The translations under genes and the position numbers were made by a program. Shown in pieces: positions 55,393 through 63,930 of a stretch of DNA of 64,000 nt; within the stretch, counting starts at the first letter, position 1; each line of letters starts with the position of its first letter. The notes beneath the pieces were generated by a model, which saw only the letters and a program-made list of their open reading frames with translations, made no database searches and was not told where the DNA came from. This DNA is from Metabacillus sp. B2-18 (lineage in GTDB: Bacteria > Bacillota > Bacilli > Bacillales > Bacillaceae): the NCBI RefSeq assembly GCF_021117275.1, contig NZ_CP088245.1, positions 4,900,001 through 4,964,000 of the forward strand, written 5' to 3'.

Positions 55393-56297
55393 TTATGATG
55401 TTCTAAAATCTCCACCATTAACATGTAGAACTTGCCCTGTCACATATCTTGAATCGTCAGAAGCCAGATACACATAAGTTGGAGCAAGCTCAAACGGTTG
55501 ACCTGCTCGCTTCATTTTTGTATCTGTTCCAAACGTTGCGACATTTTCAGCAGAAAAGCTCGAAGGAATAAGTGGAGTCCAGATTGGTCCTGGTGCTACG
55601 CCATTTACCCGTATTCCTTTATCCACAAGTGATAATGAAAGTGATCTAGTAAATGTTGTTATGGCCCCCTTAGTTGCTGAGTAATCAATTAATGTTTTAT
55701 GTCCTTGATAAGCTGTAATTGACGTAGTATTAATAATCGAACTTCCATTGTTTAAGTATGGTAAGCTCGCTTTCACCATATAGAAGAAAGCAAATATATT
55801 CGTTCGGAACGTTGCTTCTAGCTGTTGAGCCGAAATATTTAAAATGCTGTCCTGAACAATTTGAATACCATGGTTATTTACTACAATGTCTAGTCTTCCA
55901 AATGTCTGGATTGTTTGCCTTACAACTTCATATGCTGTTCGTTCCTGACCTAAATCTCCAGCATAAAGCAGACATCTTCCACCAAGTTGCTCAATTCTTT
56001 GTTTTGTTATTTGAGCATCACGGTGTTCATTTAAGTACGGAATTACAACGGCTGCCCCTTCTTTTACAAATGCATAGGCAACAGCTCTTCCTATGCCACT
56101 ATCTCCACCTGTAATGATGGCAACCTTATTTTTTAGCTTTCCGCTTCCCTTATACCCCTCCCATTCAGAGATAGGATTTGGGCTCATTTCATATTCAAAA
56201 CCAGGATGACGGTCTTGGTGCTGAGGCGAAAAGCAATCGGCTGCTCCTTCACCTTTTGCTTTTTAGAATAATATGGATAGACAGGATACGGTTTCAT
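55393..56297 (-). pseudogene. Short-chain dehydrogenase (YhdF/YhxC-like), N-terminal frameshift
   Basis: The intact gene would start at ATG 56297 (GGGAGG upstream) with MKPYPVYPYYSKKQKVKEQP. It should run through FPPQHQDRHPGFEYEMSPNPI into the SDR domain. One base, probably a C in the CGCC run near 56228, is missing, so the first frame stops after about 37 codons. The rest is intact from 56187: NAD motif GGDSGIGRA, NNHGIQ, catalytic YSATK and C-terminal GQVLHVNGGDF. Translation could restart at ATG 56187, giving a 264-residue catalytic core. However, that start has no ribosome site. May be a sequence error. Confidence 0.85.
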
Positions 56298-56363
56298 GAG
56301 TTAGTCCTCCCTGTAGTTATCTTGGCTATGATAAAGCCTATTCTTCTACAGCTTGGATAGATG

Positions 56364-56407
56364 ACAAAAAAAAACAGGACTTAGGGATACTCCCAAGTCC
56401 TGTTTTT
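56364..56407 (-). terminator. Terminator of the beta-propeller/permease operon
   Basis: AAAACAGGACTT-GGGA/TCCC-AAGTCCTGTTTT stem with T9 on the minus strand (TTTTTTTTTGTC). Confidence 0.85.
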
Positions 56408-56408
56408 A

Positions 56409-57704
56409 TTATTTTTTTCTCATCTTACTCACAATATAAGAGAATAAAACGAGCACCAGTGAACATATAAACATAGCAACAGCCACCATTGCCAACCAGA
56501 TGCCATACCATGGGTTTGTTATAGCACCAATTGCAAAGCTTCCAATAAAAAAGAGTAAAGAAAGACCAAGACTAATAAATGAGGGTTGAAATACTTTACC
56601 TGACCTTCTTTGAGTCAATAAAATCAACCCTACGAAAAACAGGACATAATAAATCGCTGTTGCTACTTCGTTTGATAATAAAAAGTACACGGTTTTCATT
56701 GCTAGATGGCGATTGGTTGATGAAGGTAGGTTTACGTTAATTTCTTGTTCATCTCCACCTTCAAATGAGACAGTCATAAGTCGATAGTTCTCTGGATCAC
56801 TAGGCCAATTTGTATACTCAAGAAATGCTAACTTGTTTTCATGATGGAAAAAGACAGGCGATTGTATATTTTTGTTTAAATTTGTTAATCGTTTTGTTTC
56901 AGTTGTATCTAGATCTTGAAGATATAGTTCATATTTAAATAAACTGCTATTCAATGATGCTTTCGTCACTGCCGTGTAAGCTAGTAATTTCTTATCCTTT
57001 GATAGGATTGAAGAATACATATCTTTGTTCACATCAGCAACACGTGTTTCTGTTTGATCTTTTAGTGAAAAAGCAGTGAGCTGTTCATTTACTTCATATA
57101 AGCTATAATACAATTCTTCTCCATCGACAGAGATTGAAAGTTCATTCATCGTAAAATGATCTTGATCTGTTAATTGTTCTAAATCTGTTTCATCACGATT
57201 AATTTTGTAAAGATCATATCCTTCCTTTGTTTCACCTTCCATCTTATTGATTTCAGATGAAAGCTTAGCCGTAAAATACAAGGTCTCACCTGAAGGAGAA
57301 AATACAGCATCTTTTACATGTAAAGAATCGTCCGTTACCCGTTTTTGATGACTTCCATCCTTATTCATCACCATTAAGCTTTGCACGCCATCTATTCCCT
57401 CAGAAAGAAATAAAAGCTGTTCTGTACCTTGAGAAAACTTGGGGTTCCGGAATCTCCCTTCTTCTTTGCTACTAACTTTCGTAAGCTCCGAACCATCAAG
57501 CTTTGCTGTATAAATGGCTTCATCTCCATCTAAATAATAAGAAAATGCAACAGTCCCGTCATCTGGTGAAATGTCAATATCTTTTCCTAGCCCGGTATAA
57601 AATTGATAAGGATCTTCTTCGTTTAAAAATTGAAACAAGATAGAGCCAACTAAAAGAAGCAAACTTATAATAGTGAAAACGATTAAAATCCATTTTTCTC
57701 TCAT
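56409..57704 (-). CDS. Membrane-anchored beta-propeller (TolB/PD40-like) protein
   Basis: 431 residues from ATG 57704 (ATG 57710 also possible; AAGGAG upstream). One N-terminal membrane helix (WILIVFTIISLLLLVGSILF) is followed by about six PD40/WD40-like repeats (DISPDDGTVAFSYYLDG, KFSQGTEQLLFLSEG, VFSPSGETLYFTAKL, SISVDGEELYYSLYE). Three or four membrane helices sit at the C-terminus. The extracytoplasmic propeller could bind a ligand or partner for the two permeases upstream. The function is not known. Confidence 0.8.
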   Translation of the reverse strand: MREKWILIVFTIISLLLLVGSILFQFLNEEDPYQFYTGLGKDIDISPDDGTVAFSYYLDGDEAIYTAKLDGSELTKVSSKEEGRFRNPKFSQGTEQLLFLSEGIDGVQSLMVMNKDGSHQKRVTDDSLHVKDAVFSPSGETLYFTAKLSSEINKMEGETKEGYDLYKINRDETDLEQLTDQDHFTMNELSISVDGEELYYSLYEVNEQLTAFSLKDQTETRVADVNKDMYSSILSKDKKLLAYTAVTKASLNSSLFKYELYLQDLDTTETKRLTNLNKNIQSPVFFHHENKLAFLEYTNWPSDPENYRLMTVSFEGGDEQEINVNLPSSTNRHLAMKTVYFLLSNEVATAIYYVLFFVGLILLTQRRSGKVFQPSFISLGLSLLFFIGSFAIGAITNPWYGIWLAMVAVAMFICSLVLVLFSYIVSKMRKK

Positions 57705-57770
57705 TTTCATCCGCTCCTTCTTTTTACGTTCTAAACTTCTACTATTATCATATGCGAAATTTCACGTTTA

Positions 57771-58784
57771 CTACATGAACTTATCCAAAAAATCAAATTG
57801 GCTTTTTTCAATTGGATGCTGTTTTTTTATAGTAGGCATTGTTTTCTTCTTTTTCTTTTTAAAATAAACAGGGCGACCAGTAGTCACTCTAGAAAAGCCT
57901 TCGACCATAAATGTGACTGCTAAGATCGTTAAAGCAAAGCACATAATCGGTGTTAGAGGAATCCATGGTGCCCATTGAATAAATTGTTTCGACCCCCCGA
58001 TTAAACCAGACCATTCATTTGTAAATGATCGGGGAGGGTCACTTGCAAGCTGATCGTTAGAAAGAATTGTTCCACCAAAATAGAGATTAAAGATACCTAA
58101 ATGAGCCATCACAATTAGCGTTTGTACCAATTGCTGTCCAAACAGGATAAAAAAACGATCCTTCAAGCTTGGAATAATATGCTTTATTAGAATATGCCGT
58201 CTTGATCCCCCCAATGTTTTGGAGCTTATCACGTATTCTGCTTTAAATAACTCCCTTGTTTCATTTCCTATTAAAACAGCTAAAATCGGGACAGTTAGAA
58301 TAGTTAGGACTACTACTTCAATTGTCATTCTTTCCATAAATGAATAAACAAAGCCTTCAGGCTGCTGTCTAAGTACAGGAGTTAATAAATAGAGAGCAAT
58401 AATCGTTAGTGGAATAAAGTGAAAAGCATCTACTACACTATTTATATATTTTTGCCCTCTTGAAAAATAGGCTCCAAGCATCAATCCTAGTGGAATCGAT
58501 AAAGCCATTCGTAACAAGGCAATAAGAAGAGCCGCTATAACCGTAAACTTTGCCCCAATTAATACCTTACTTAACATGTCATAACCAAGCTTGTCCGTCC
58601 CCAGCCACGATTCCTTACGAGGTGCAATAGGAGCAGAGTCAATCAACTCCTTATTTTCATCATAGATGTGATAGATTTGATAAACCTCGTTATCTACAGC
58701 TGCTGTATAAATAAAGCTAGTAAGTAACAATCCTGCAACAAAGATAAATCCAATTAAAAAGAGAGGATTTTTAAAAAGCATCAT
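57771..58784 (-). CDS. ABC transporter permease, OppC/DppC type
   Basis: 337 residues. N-terminal helix plus a long extracytoplasmic segment carrying WLGTDKLGYDMLSKV (the OppC 'GTD.xGRD' signature), then the binding-protein-dependent permease domain. The ATPase-contact EAA loop is SSKTLGGSRRHILIKHIIPS. The lysine-rich C-terminus KKKKKKTMPTIKK is unusual. It overlaps the OppB-type gene by ATGA. No ATPase or solute-binding protein is encoded nearby. Confidence 0.87.
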   Translation of the reverse strand: MMLFKNPLFLIGFIFVAGLLLTSFIYTAAVDNEVYQIYHIYDENKELIDSAPIAPRKESWLGTDKLGYDMLSKVLIGAKFTVIAALLIALLRMALSIPLGLMLGAYFSRGQKYINSVVDAFHFIPLTIIALYLLTPVLRQQPEGFVYSFMERMTIEVVVLTILTVPILAVLIGNETRELFKAEYVISSKTLGGSRRHILIKHIIPSLKDRFFILFGQQLVQTLIVMAHLGIFNLYFGGTILSNDQLASDPPRSFTNEWSGLIGGSKQFIQWAPWIPLTPIMCFALTILAVTFMVEGFSRVTTGRPVYFKKKKKKTMPTIKKQHPIEKSQFDFLDKFM

Positions 58785-59653
58785 GTCAAAGCTTCCCCTC
58801 CCTTTACCGTTTTTTCAATGATGATTTTCACTAGATGATAAAAGATGAAGATTGGGACAAATAAAAAGAGAAGAATAAACGTAAACACTTCCGGTATCAT
58901 ATACGTTCTTAAATAATAGGTAATTCCAAACACATTAAATAGGAGCTCAACAACAACTAATGTTGAAAGCATAAACCATATTGTTTGCTTCAAATGAAAG
59001 AAAAGAGAAACAACTGTATTTCGTAAAATGTGCTTCCACAAAATGATTGTATGACGAATTCCCTTTGCCCTAGTTAAAAGAACATAATCCTTTAATAATT
59101 CTTCTTCATAAAGATGGATGGTCATTCGATATAACTGAATGGTTGGAAGAATTGCCAAGCAAATGATTGGGAGTAAATAAGCTTGACTGTCTCCAACTGT
59201 GACAACCTTCATTAGTAAGAGATCCGTTTTTTTATAGAATGTAATAATCAAAAGCTGCAGCACCAAAATTACTAATATATCTGGTAATGATTCAAAAATG
59301 AAAATAGCAAGCTTTATTTTTTCTCGAAGCCATTTTGGAAACTGCATCGTTAAAAATGTTAGTAGAATAGCGACGATATAAGCCAATAAGAGCGCACATA
59401 TAATGAGCGTTAACGAATAAAAAGCCCCCTCAAATATGTATTTGTAAACCTGATACTCCACCCCTTTAATCTCAAAGGTTATCTCGTTAAAATGAATGAG
59501 GCTGTTGATAATACTAGTAAGTGTGTCTATAAACAGCCCAATATGACTTCCCCCTGTACCCTGAGCTATAAACAATGAAGGCAGTGCTCCAAAAATAATA
59601 ATCCCCACACATGCAGCAATAAACTGCAAACTAATTCCTCCTAGCTTCTTCAC
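58781..59653 (-). CDS. ABC transporter permease, OppB/DppB type
   Basis: 290 residues from GTG 59653, seven bases after AAGGAG (the frame is open ten codons upstream from a GTG without a site). Six hydrophobic segments and the EAA loop LTRAKGIRHTIILWKHILRN. First gene of the three-gene unit. Very divergent from peptide permeases, so the cargo is open. Confidence 0.85.
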   Translation of the reverse strand: MKKLGGISLQFIAACVGIIIFGALPSLFIAQGTGGSHIGLFIDTLTSIINSLIHFNEITFEIKGVEYQVYKYIFEGAFYSLTLIICALLLAYIVAILLTFLTMQFPKWLREKIKLAIFIFESLPDILVILVLQLLIITFYKKTDLLLMKVVTVGDSQAYLLPIICLAILPTIQLYRMTIHLYEEELLKDYVLLTRAKGIRHTIILWKHILRNTVVSLFFHLKQTIWFMLSTLVVVELLFNVFGITYYLRTYMIPEVFTFILLFLFVPIFIFYHLVKIIIEKTVKGGEALT

Positions 59654-59819
59654 CCTCCCACTCCTTTTAGCTACTTTTCCCACAATTATACTATAAATGG
59701 TAATTATTAGACGTTATATAAGGAAAATATGTTACATAGAAATAGGACCTGGTTTCTGCTAACGAGTTCCTGCTACCTATCGCAACTATTAATCATGTAA
59801 TTTTAAATAACCTTCAAAT

Positions 59820-60235
59820 GACACACTATCGGATGTTCATTTTTTCCTTTTATTGGGTTTAACGTACGATTTTATACTGCCTAGCTTTGGAAAAGCATTC
59901 ACATCCTGGTTTGCGTATGCTTTCTTTCCTTTTTTGATAAAATAAGATGCGAAAATGGGTAATTTTTGCAATTATTACCGCTTTCCTTATCTTTTTTCCT
60001 TTTTATGGATTTTACGTATGCATTTTTACCGCTTCTCTTTGAAAAGCATTCACATACCTAATTTGCGTATGCTTTCTTTCCTTTTTTGATAATAAACGAT
60101 ACGGAAATGGATAATATATACATTCCCTGCTGCTTTTTATAGCATTTTTACCATTTTATAGATTTTATGTATGCGTTTTTACCGCTTCTCTTTGAAAAAG
60201 CATTCATATTTCTGGTTTCCGTATGCTTTCTATAT
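59820..60235. repeat. 154-bp-type tandem repeats (locus 2, diverged)
   Basis: AAAAGCATTC recurs at 59891, 60042 and 60196 (spacing 151 and 154 bp), each followed after about 15 bp by GTATGCTTTC. Internal blocks ATACGGAAATGGATA and TTTTACGTATGC match locus 1 at 20117-20660. Copies are more diverged than in locus 1. No gene is seen in 59684-60337 apart from the terminator at its end. Confidence 0.82.
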
Positions 60236-60277
60236 TTTTCCCCTTAATTAAGTTGCAGAATTAACTTTCCTAAACAC

Positions 60278-60307
60278 AAAAATAGTCCAGCTTATATAGC
60301 TGGACCA
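60278..60307 (-). terminator. Terminator of nfrA
   Basis: Minus-strand GTCCAGC/GCTGGAC, 7-nt loop, then TATTTTTG. Confidence 0.8.
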
Positions 60308-60337
60308 CCACAAAAACATAATTCAGTATTCAGCTCG

Positions 60338-61087
60338 TTATCTTTTATTAAATCCCTTACCTTCTACAAATTCTTTCATATACATCCTTGAAGGTCTAGC
60401 TAGTAAGCCTGCCATTTGTCCTGTCCATGTATCTTTTCTTTTGCCATTGGTTCGTTGCTCGTAATATTGAGATATTTCCTCATCATATTTTTTCAGCTGG
60501 TCCATGTAATTGTCTTTATTTTGCTCATATTCATCTTCATGGTAAATATGCTGGAATGGTAGCCTCTGCTTTTGATCGGGCATTTGAGCTGGGTAACCTA
60601 CAGCAACACCGAAAAGAGGTAAGACTAGTGGTGGGGTTTTTAAAAGCTTACAAACTTCTTCTAAGTTATTTCTAAGTCCACCAATATAAACAGCACCAAG
60701 TCCCATTGATTCCGCTGCTAGCACAGCATTTTGCGCAGCAAGAGTTGCGTCAATGACCGCCACCATGAATTTCTCTGTACTTTCTAACACTTGACTTGTA
60801 TCTTGTTCATGCTTTTCGGATAGTAATTGATGTCTGTATAAATCTGCACAAAACACGAAGAAATGTCCGTTTTCTACAACATAATCTTGCCCACCTGCAA
60901 GTTCAGCTAACTTTTTCTTTTTGTCAGGATCCTTAACCCCAATAATTGAATAGGCCTGTACATAACTAGAAGTTGAAGCTGCTTGAGCACTCTCGACAAT
61001 TGTTTTAATTTGCTCATCTGATAATAGCTTATCTTCAAATTTACGAATGGATCGATGGTTTTGGATTGTGTTAATTATTTCGTTCAT
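60338..61087 (-). CDS. nfrA: NADPH-dependent FMN oxidoreductase / nitroreductase
   Basis: NfsA/NfrA-type flavoenzyme reducing FMN, nitro compounds and possibly H2O2. The start is ATG 61087 (AGGAGGGAAAAAC), giving 249 residues, the length of B. subtilis NfrA1 (YwcG), which is also near qox. FMN-binding HRSIRKF near the N-terminus, AAQAASTSSYVQAYS, GLGAVYIGGLRNN, and C-terminal KGFNKR. Stress induction is known for the B. subtilis gene. Confidence 0.9.
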   Translation of the reverse strand: MNEIINTIQNHRSIRKFEDKLLSDEQIKTIVESAQAASTSSYVQAYSIIGVKDPDKKKKLAELAGGQDYVVENGHFFVFCADLYRHQLLSEKHEQDTSQVLESTEKFMVAVIDATLAAQNAVLAAESMGLGAVYIGGLRNNLEEVCKLLKTPPLVLPLFGVAVGYPAQMPDQKQRLPFQHIYHEDEYEQNKDNYMDQLKKYDEEISQYYEQRTNGKRKDTWTGQMAGLLARPSRMYMKEFVEGKGFNKR

Positions 61088-61161
61088 GTTTTTCCCTCCT
61101 ATAACCTTCTTACCTGAAAGGATACCTTGTTTTGTTTCTTTATGCATTTAGGATGCTCAGT

Positions 61162-61192
61162 AAAAAAAAGATTAGCCCCGAAAGACTAATCT
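61162..61192 (-). terminator. Terminator of niaP
   Basis: Minus-strand AGATTAG/CTAATCT stem, 10-nt loop, followed by eight T. Confidence 0.85.
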
Positions 61193-61201
61193 CTACACCT
61201 T

Positions 61202-62410
61202 CTATGCTAATTCCTTTTGCTTTGTTTCCTCACCTAGTACAAGTACAGCTAGTGCACCGACAACTATTGCAACGGCAAAGATAAGGAAAATCGAGTTAAT
61301 CGAATATTCCGCAGCAACTAAATAACCAACTGTTAATGGTCCTAAAATACCACCAATTCTTCCAAATGAAGCAGCTAAGCCAGCACCTGTTCCACGAACC
61401 TCTGTTGGGTAGTGCTCTGGTGTATAAGCATAAAGCCCACCCCATGCACCCAGGTTAAAGAAAGAAAGAAATATACCTGAAGTTAGCAGCAATGGAAGTG
61501 TATCTGCATTTCCGAAGAAATAGGCACTAAGAGCCGTTCCAATTAAGAATGTAACAAGAACAAACTTTCTTCCTGCCTTCTCGATCAGATACGCCGCTAA
61601 GAAATAACCTGGCAGCTGAGCAAGTGTCATAATTAGTACATATTGAAAGCTTTTAATTAAACTGAAACCTTTCATGACCATTACACTTGGTAACCATAGG
61701 AACATTCCATAATATGAAAAAACAACACAAAACCATAGAATCCATAGCATGGTTGTTTGCTTTGTATATGGTCTTGCCCATACTTTTGCAATCTTTGTAA
61801 AAGACGATTCCTTTTGCTTTGAGACTGTAATAGCTTGAAACCTTGGAGAGTCCGGAAGTTTCAACCTTAAATATAAGGCATAAAATGCTGGCAATGCACT
61901 TAATAATAGCGCAGCCTGCCAACCGTAAGAAGGAATAACAAAATATGAAATAAGTGCAGCGATTAACCAACCACCTGCCCAGAAGCTTTCCAACAAAACA
62001 ACAACCCTGCCTCGCTCATTTGCCGGGACACTTTCTGATACTAAAGTTGAAGCAACAGGAAGTTCTCCTCCTAAACCAGCTCCAATAAAAAATCTTAAAA
62101 TAAGGAATAATGTTAGTGACGTCACAAATGCAGATATTCCACTTCCGATTGAAAATAAAAGAAGTGTAATAATAAACACTTGCTTACGCCCAACTTTGTC
62201 TGCCATTAAACCAAAAACTAATGCCCCTACAGCCATACCGATTGAATTCACACTACCAATCCAACCCATTTGCTCTGATGTTAAATCCCAATCCTTTTGT
62301 AATGCTGCAATAATGAATGAAAGAATTCCAACATCCATTGCATCAAACATCCAGCCTAAGCCTGCAATACCAAGTAATTTTCTCCTTGAGATATTCTGTG
62401 TTGTATCCAT
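61202..62410 (-). CDS. niaP: Niacin/nicotinamide-type MFS transporter
   Basis: 402 residues from ATG 62410 (AAAGGTGG upstream). Twelve membrane segments of the major facilitator superfamily, with GLMADKVGRKQVF and PDSPRF motifs. The sequence follows B. subtilis NiaP (YceI) closely through the N-half (KLLGIAGLGWMFDAMDVGIL, GAGLGGELPVASTLVSE). Niacin is therefore the likely cargo, but substrate calls in this family are not certain. A NiaR operator was not recognised upstream. Confidence 0.85.
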   Translation of the reverse strand: MDTTQNISRRKLLGIAGLGWMFDAMDVGILSFIIAALQKDWDLTSEQMGWIGSVNSIGMAVGALVFGLMADKVGRKQVFIITLLLFSIGSGISAFVTSLTLFLILRFFIGAGLGGELPVASTLVSESVPANERGRVVVLLESFWAGGWLIAALISYFVIPSYGWQAALLLSALPAFYALYLRLKLPDSPRFQAITVSKQKESSFTKIAKVWARPYTKQTTMLWILWFCVVFSYYGMFLWLPSVMVMKGFSLIKSFQYVLIMTLAQLPGYFLAAYLIEKAGRKFVLVTFLIGTALSAYFFGNADTLPLLLTSGIFLSFFNLGAWGGLYAYTPEHYPTEVRGTGAGLAASFGRIGGILGPLTVGYLVAAEYSINSIFLIFAVAIVVGALAVLVLGEETKQKELA

Positions 62411-62568
62411 GTAAACCACCTTTCATTTTTAACCATAAGTGGTATCAGTATAAATGTACCAACTTTTTCCTCAGCTCTCCACTAACACTTATACTCTAAA
62501 TAAAAACAGCTCGTCAATCTATATTGCTTAACATACCAAAATTAATTTATTCTCATACATTTTTATCT

Positions 62569-62597
62569 TTGTCAAACAATTAAAGATATGTTATATT
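62569..62597 (+). promoter_or_regulatory. Sigma-A-type promoter upstream of ywcE
   Basis: TTGTCA (62569-62574), 17-bp spacer, TATATT (62592-62597). It gives a leader of about 110 nt before ywcE. The rest of 62411-62714 is AT-rich and holds no other gene. Confidence 0.65.
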
Positions 62598-62714
62598 AAA
62601 TGTAACAAAAAATTCACAAATTGGTTTTAGTTTTGACACAAAATAGCCTAGTTTTAGACAAAATTAAAAAGGTACCGACATATGAAAGCGATACCACTAA
62701 AGGAGCGTATGAAC

Positions 62715-62996
62715 ATGGATGTATTTTTCGCTTATTTATTAATTGGAACAGCTACACCAATCTTTTTATGGCTTGAAAATAGAAAAATTGCTCTTTTACA
62801 AATCCCACTGATTGTTTTAATGTGGACTACGTTAATTCTATATATGTATGCTGATTTTGGAGCAGGACATCTAATATTTGGATCGATTTTTGTGATTAAT
62901 ATTATCGCTGCTCACTTAACAGTTCTTTATGTTCTTTATACTTCTAAACTGCCTGAGTTTTTACAAAGCAGAACAGACGAAGGCTATACACATTAA
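62715..62996 (+). CDS. ywcE: Holin-like spore protein YwcE
   Basis: 93 residues from ATG 62715, nine bases after AAAGGAG (ATG 62709 is also possible). Three hydrophobic segments (FAYLLIGTATPIFLWLENRK, IPLIVLMWTTLILYMY, FGSIFVINIIAAHLTVLYVLY). It matches B. subtilis YwcE ([24 protein letters not shown]-type start). YwcE localises to spore membranes and affects spore structure. Convergent with qoxD, as in B. subtilis. Confidence 0.88.
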   Translation: MDVFFAYLLIGTATPIFLWLENRKIALLQIPLIVLMWTTLILYMYADFGAGHLIFGSIFVINIIAAHLTVLYVLYTSKLPEFLQSRTDEGYTH

Positions 62997-63001
62997 TACG
63001 C

Positions 63002-63038
63002 AAAAAAGGTATGACTCAAATATGAGTCATACCTTTTT
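63002..63038. terminator. Bidirectional terminator between ywcE and qoxD
   Basis: Perfect 16-bp stem AAAAAGGTATGACTCA and complement with a 4-nt loop; A/T-runs on both sides serve both convergent genes. Confidence 0.9.
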
Positions 63039-63042
63039 CGTT

Positions 63043-63327
63043 TTAATGCATATCCCAAACCATTGCTAACAAAGTACCAAAGATTGTTACTAATGCAATA
63101 ATTACTCCATAGTATACATTTGTATAGATCGCTGCTTTGTCCTCAGTTTCACCTGCGTGCATAAATACCACTAACTGAAGGCCAGCCTGTATAAATGCTG
63201 TTACTAACAGGACTGTCATCCCTACTGTAAATGACATATCGAAGAAGTAAACACCCAGTGCTACTAAAGTAAGGACTAGTGAAAAGACAAAACCCATCAC
63301 TTGTTTCATCGGGAATAATTCACTCAT
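63043..63327 (-). CDS. qoxD: Cytochrome aa3 quinol oxidase subunit IV
   Basis: Small membrane subunit of the main Bacillus menaquinol oxidase. 94 residues with three membrane segments, shorter than the 124-residue B. subtilis QoxD because both ends are shorter. Core KQVMGFVFSLVLTLVAL and FIQAGLQLVVFMH are typical of COX4-type subunits. Three bases after qoxC; last gene of the operon. Confidence 0.93.
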   Translation of the reverse strand: MSELFPMKQVMGFVFSLVLTLVALGVYFFDMSFTVGMTVLLVTAFIQAGLQLVVFMHAGETEDKAAIYTNVYYGVIIALVTIFGTLLAMVWDMH

Positions 63328-63330
63328 TGT

Positions 63331-63930
63331 TTACATCATTCCTTTCAAATAGATGAAGCTGAAGATAAAGATCCAAACAACATCTAGGAAGTGCCAGTAT
63401 AAACTGAAAATAAATGACTTGTTAGCTGTTTCTGGAGTTAATCCACGCTTTTTCACTTGCATGATGATAAATAGTCCCCAGAATAAACCTACCGTTACGT
63501 GGGCTCCGTGAGTACCTAAAGTCGTTAATAAGATCGACGTAAAGGCACTTGCCCCAATGCCTGCTCCTTCATGTGCATAGTGGATAAATTCATAGATCTC
63601 GATACCTAAGAATCCTAATCCAAGAAGAAGTGTAATAGCAAAGAAATTTATCATTGCTTTTTGTCTACCAAGACGCATCGCATGAATACCTAAACCAATT
63701 GTGAAACTACTTGTTAAAAGTAAGAATGTTTCAAGGATAACAGGTGTAATAACGAAGATTTCGGCTCCATCAGGACCTGTTCCTGTGCGATTATATAATG
63801 TGAAATAGGTAGCGAAAAGTGTTGCGAAAAGCATGATTTCCGCACCTAGGAAAATCCAAAATCCAAAGATCTTTAAACGATTTTCTTCTGTAGCATATTC
63901 AAGTGGTAGCGAGTTATCAATTTTCATCAT
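63331..63930 (-). CDS. qoxC: Cytochrome aa3 quinol oxidase subunit III
   Basis: 199 residues, five membrane segments of the COX3 family: FGFWIFLGAEIMLFATLFATY, GLGIHAMRLG, THGAHVTVGLFWG and YWHFLDVVWIFIF. The ATG at 63930 overlaps the qoxB stop as TAATG, indicating coupled translation (a second ATG follows at once). Confidence 0.95.
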   Translation of the reverse strand: MMKIDNSLPLEYATEENRLKIFGFWIFLGAEIMLFATLFATYFTLYNRTGTGPDGAEIFVITPVILETFLLLTSSFTIGLGIHAMRLGRQKAMINFFAITLLLGLGFLGIEIYEFIHYAHEGAGIGASAFTSILLTTLGTHGAHVTVGLFWGLFIIMQVKKRGLTPETANKSFIFSLYWHFLDVVWIFIFSFIYLKGMM

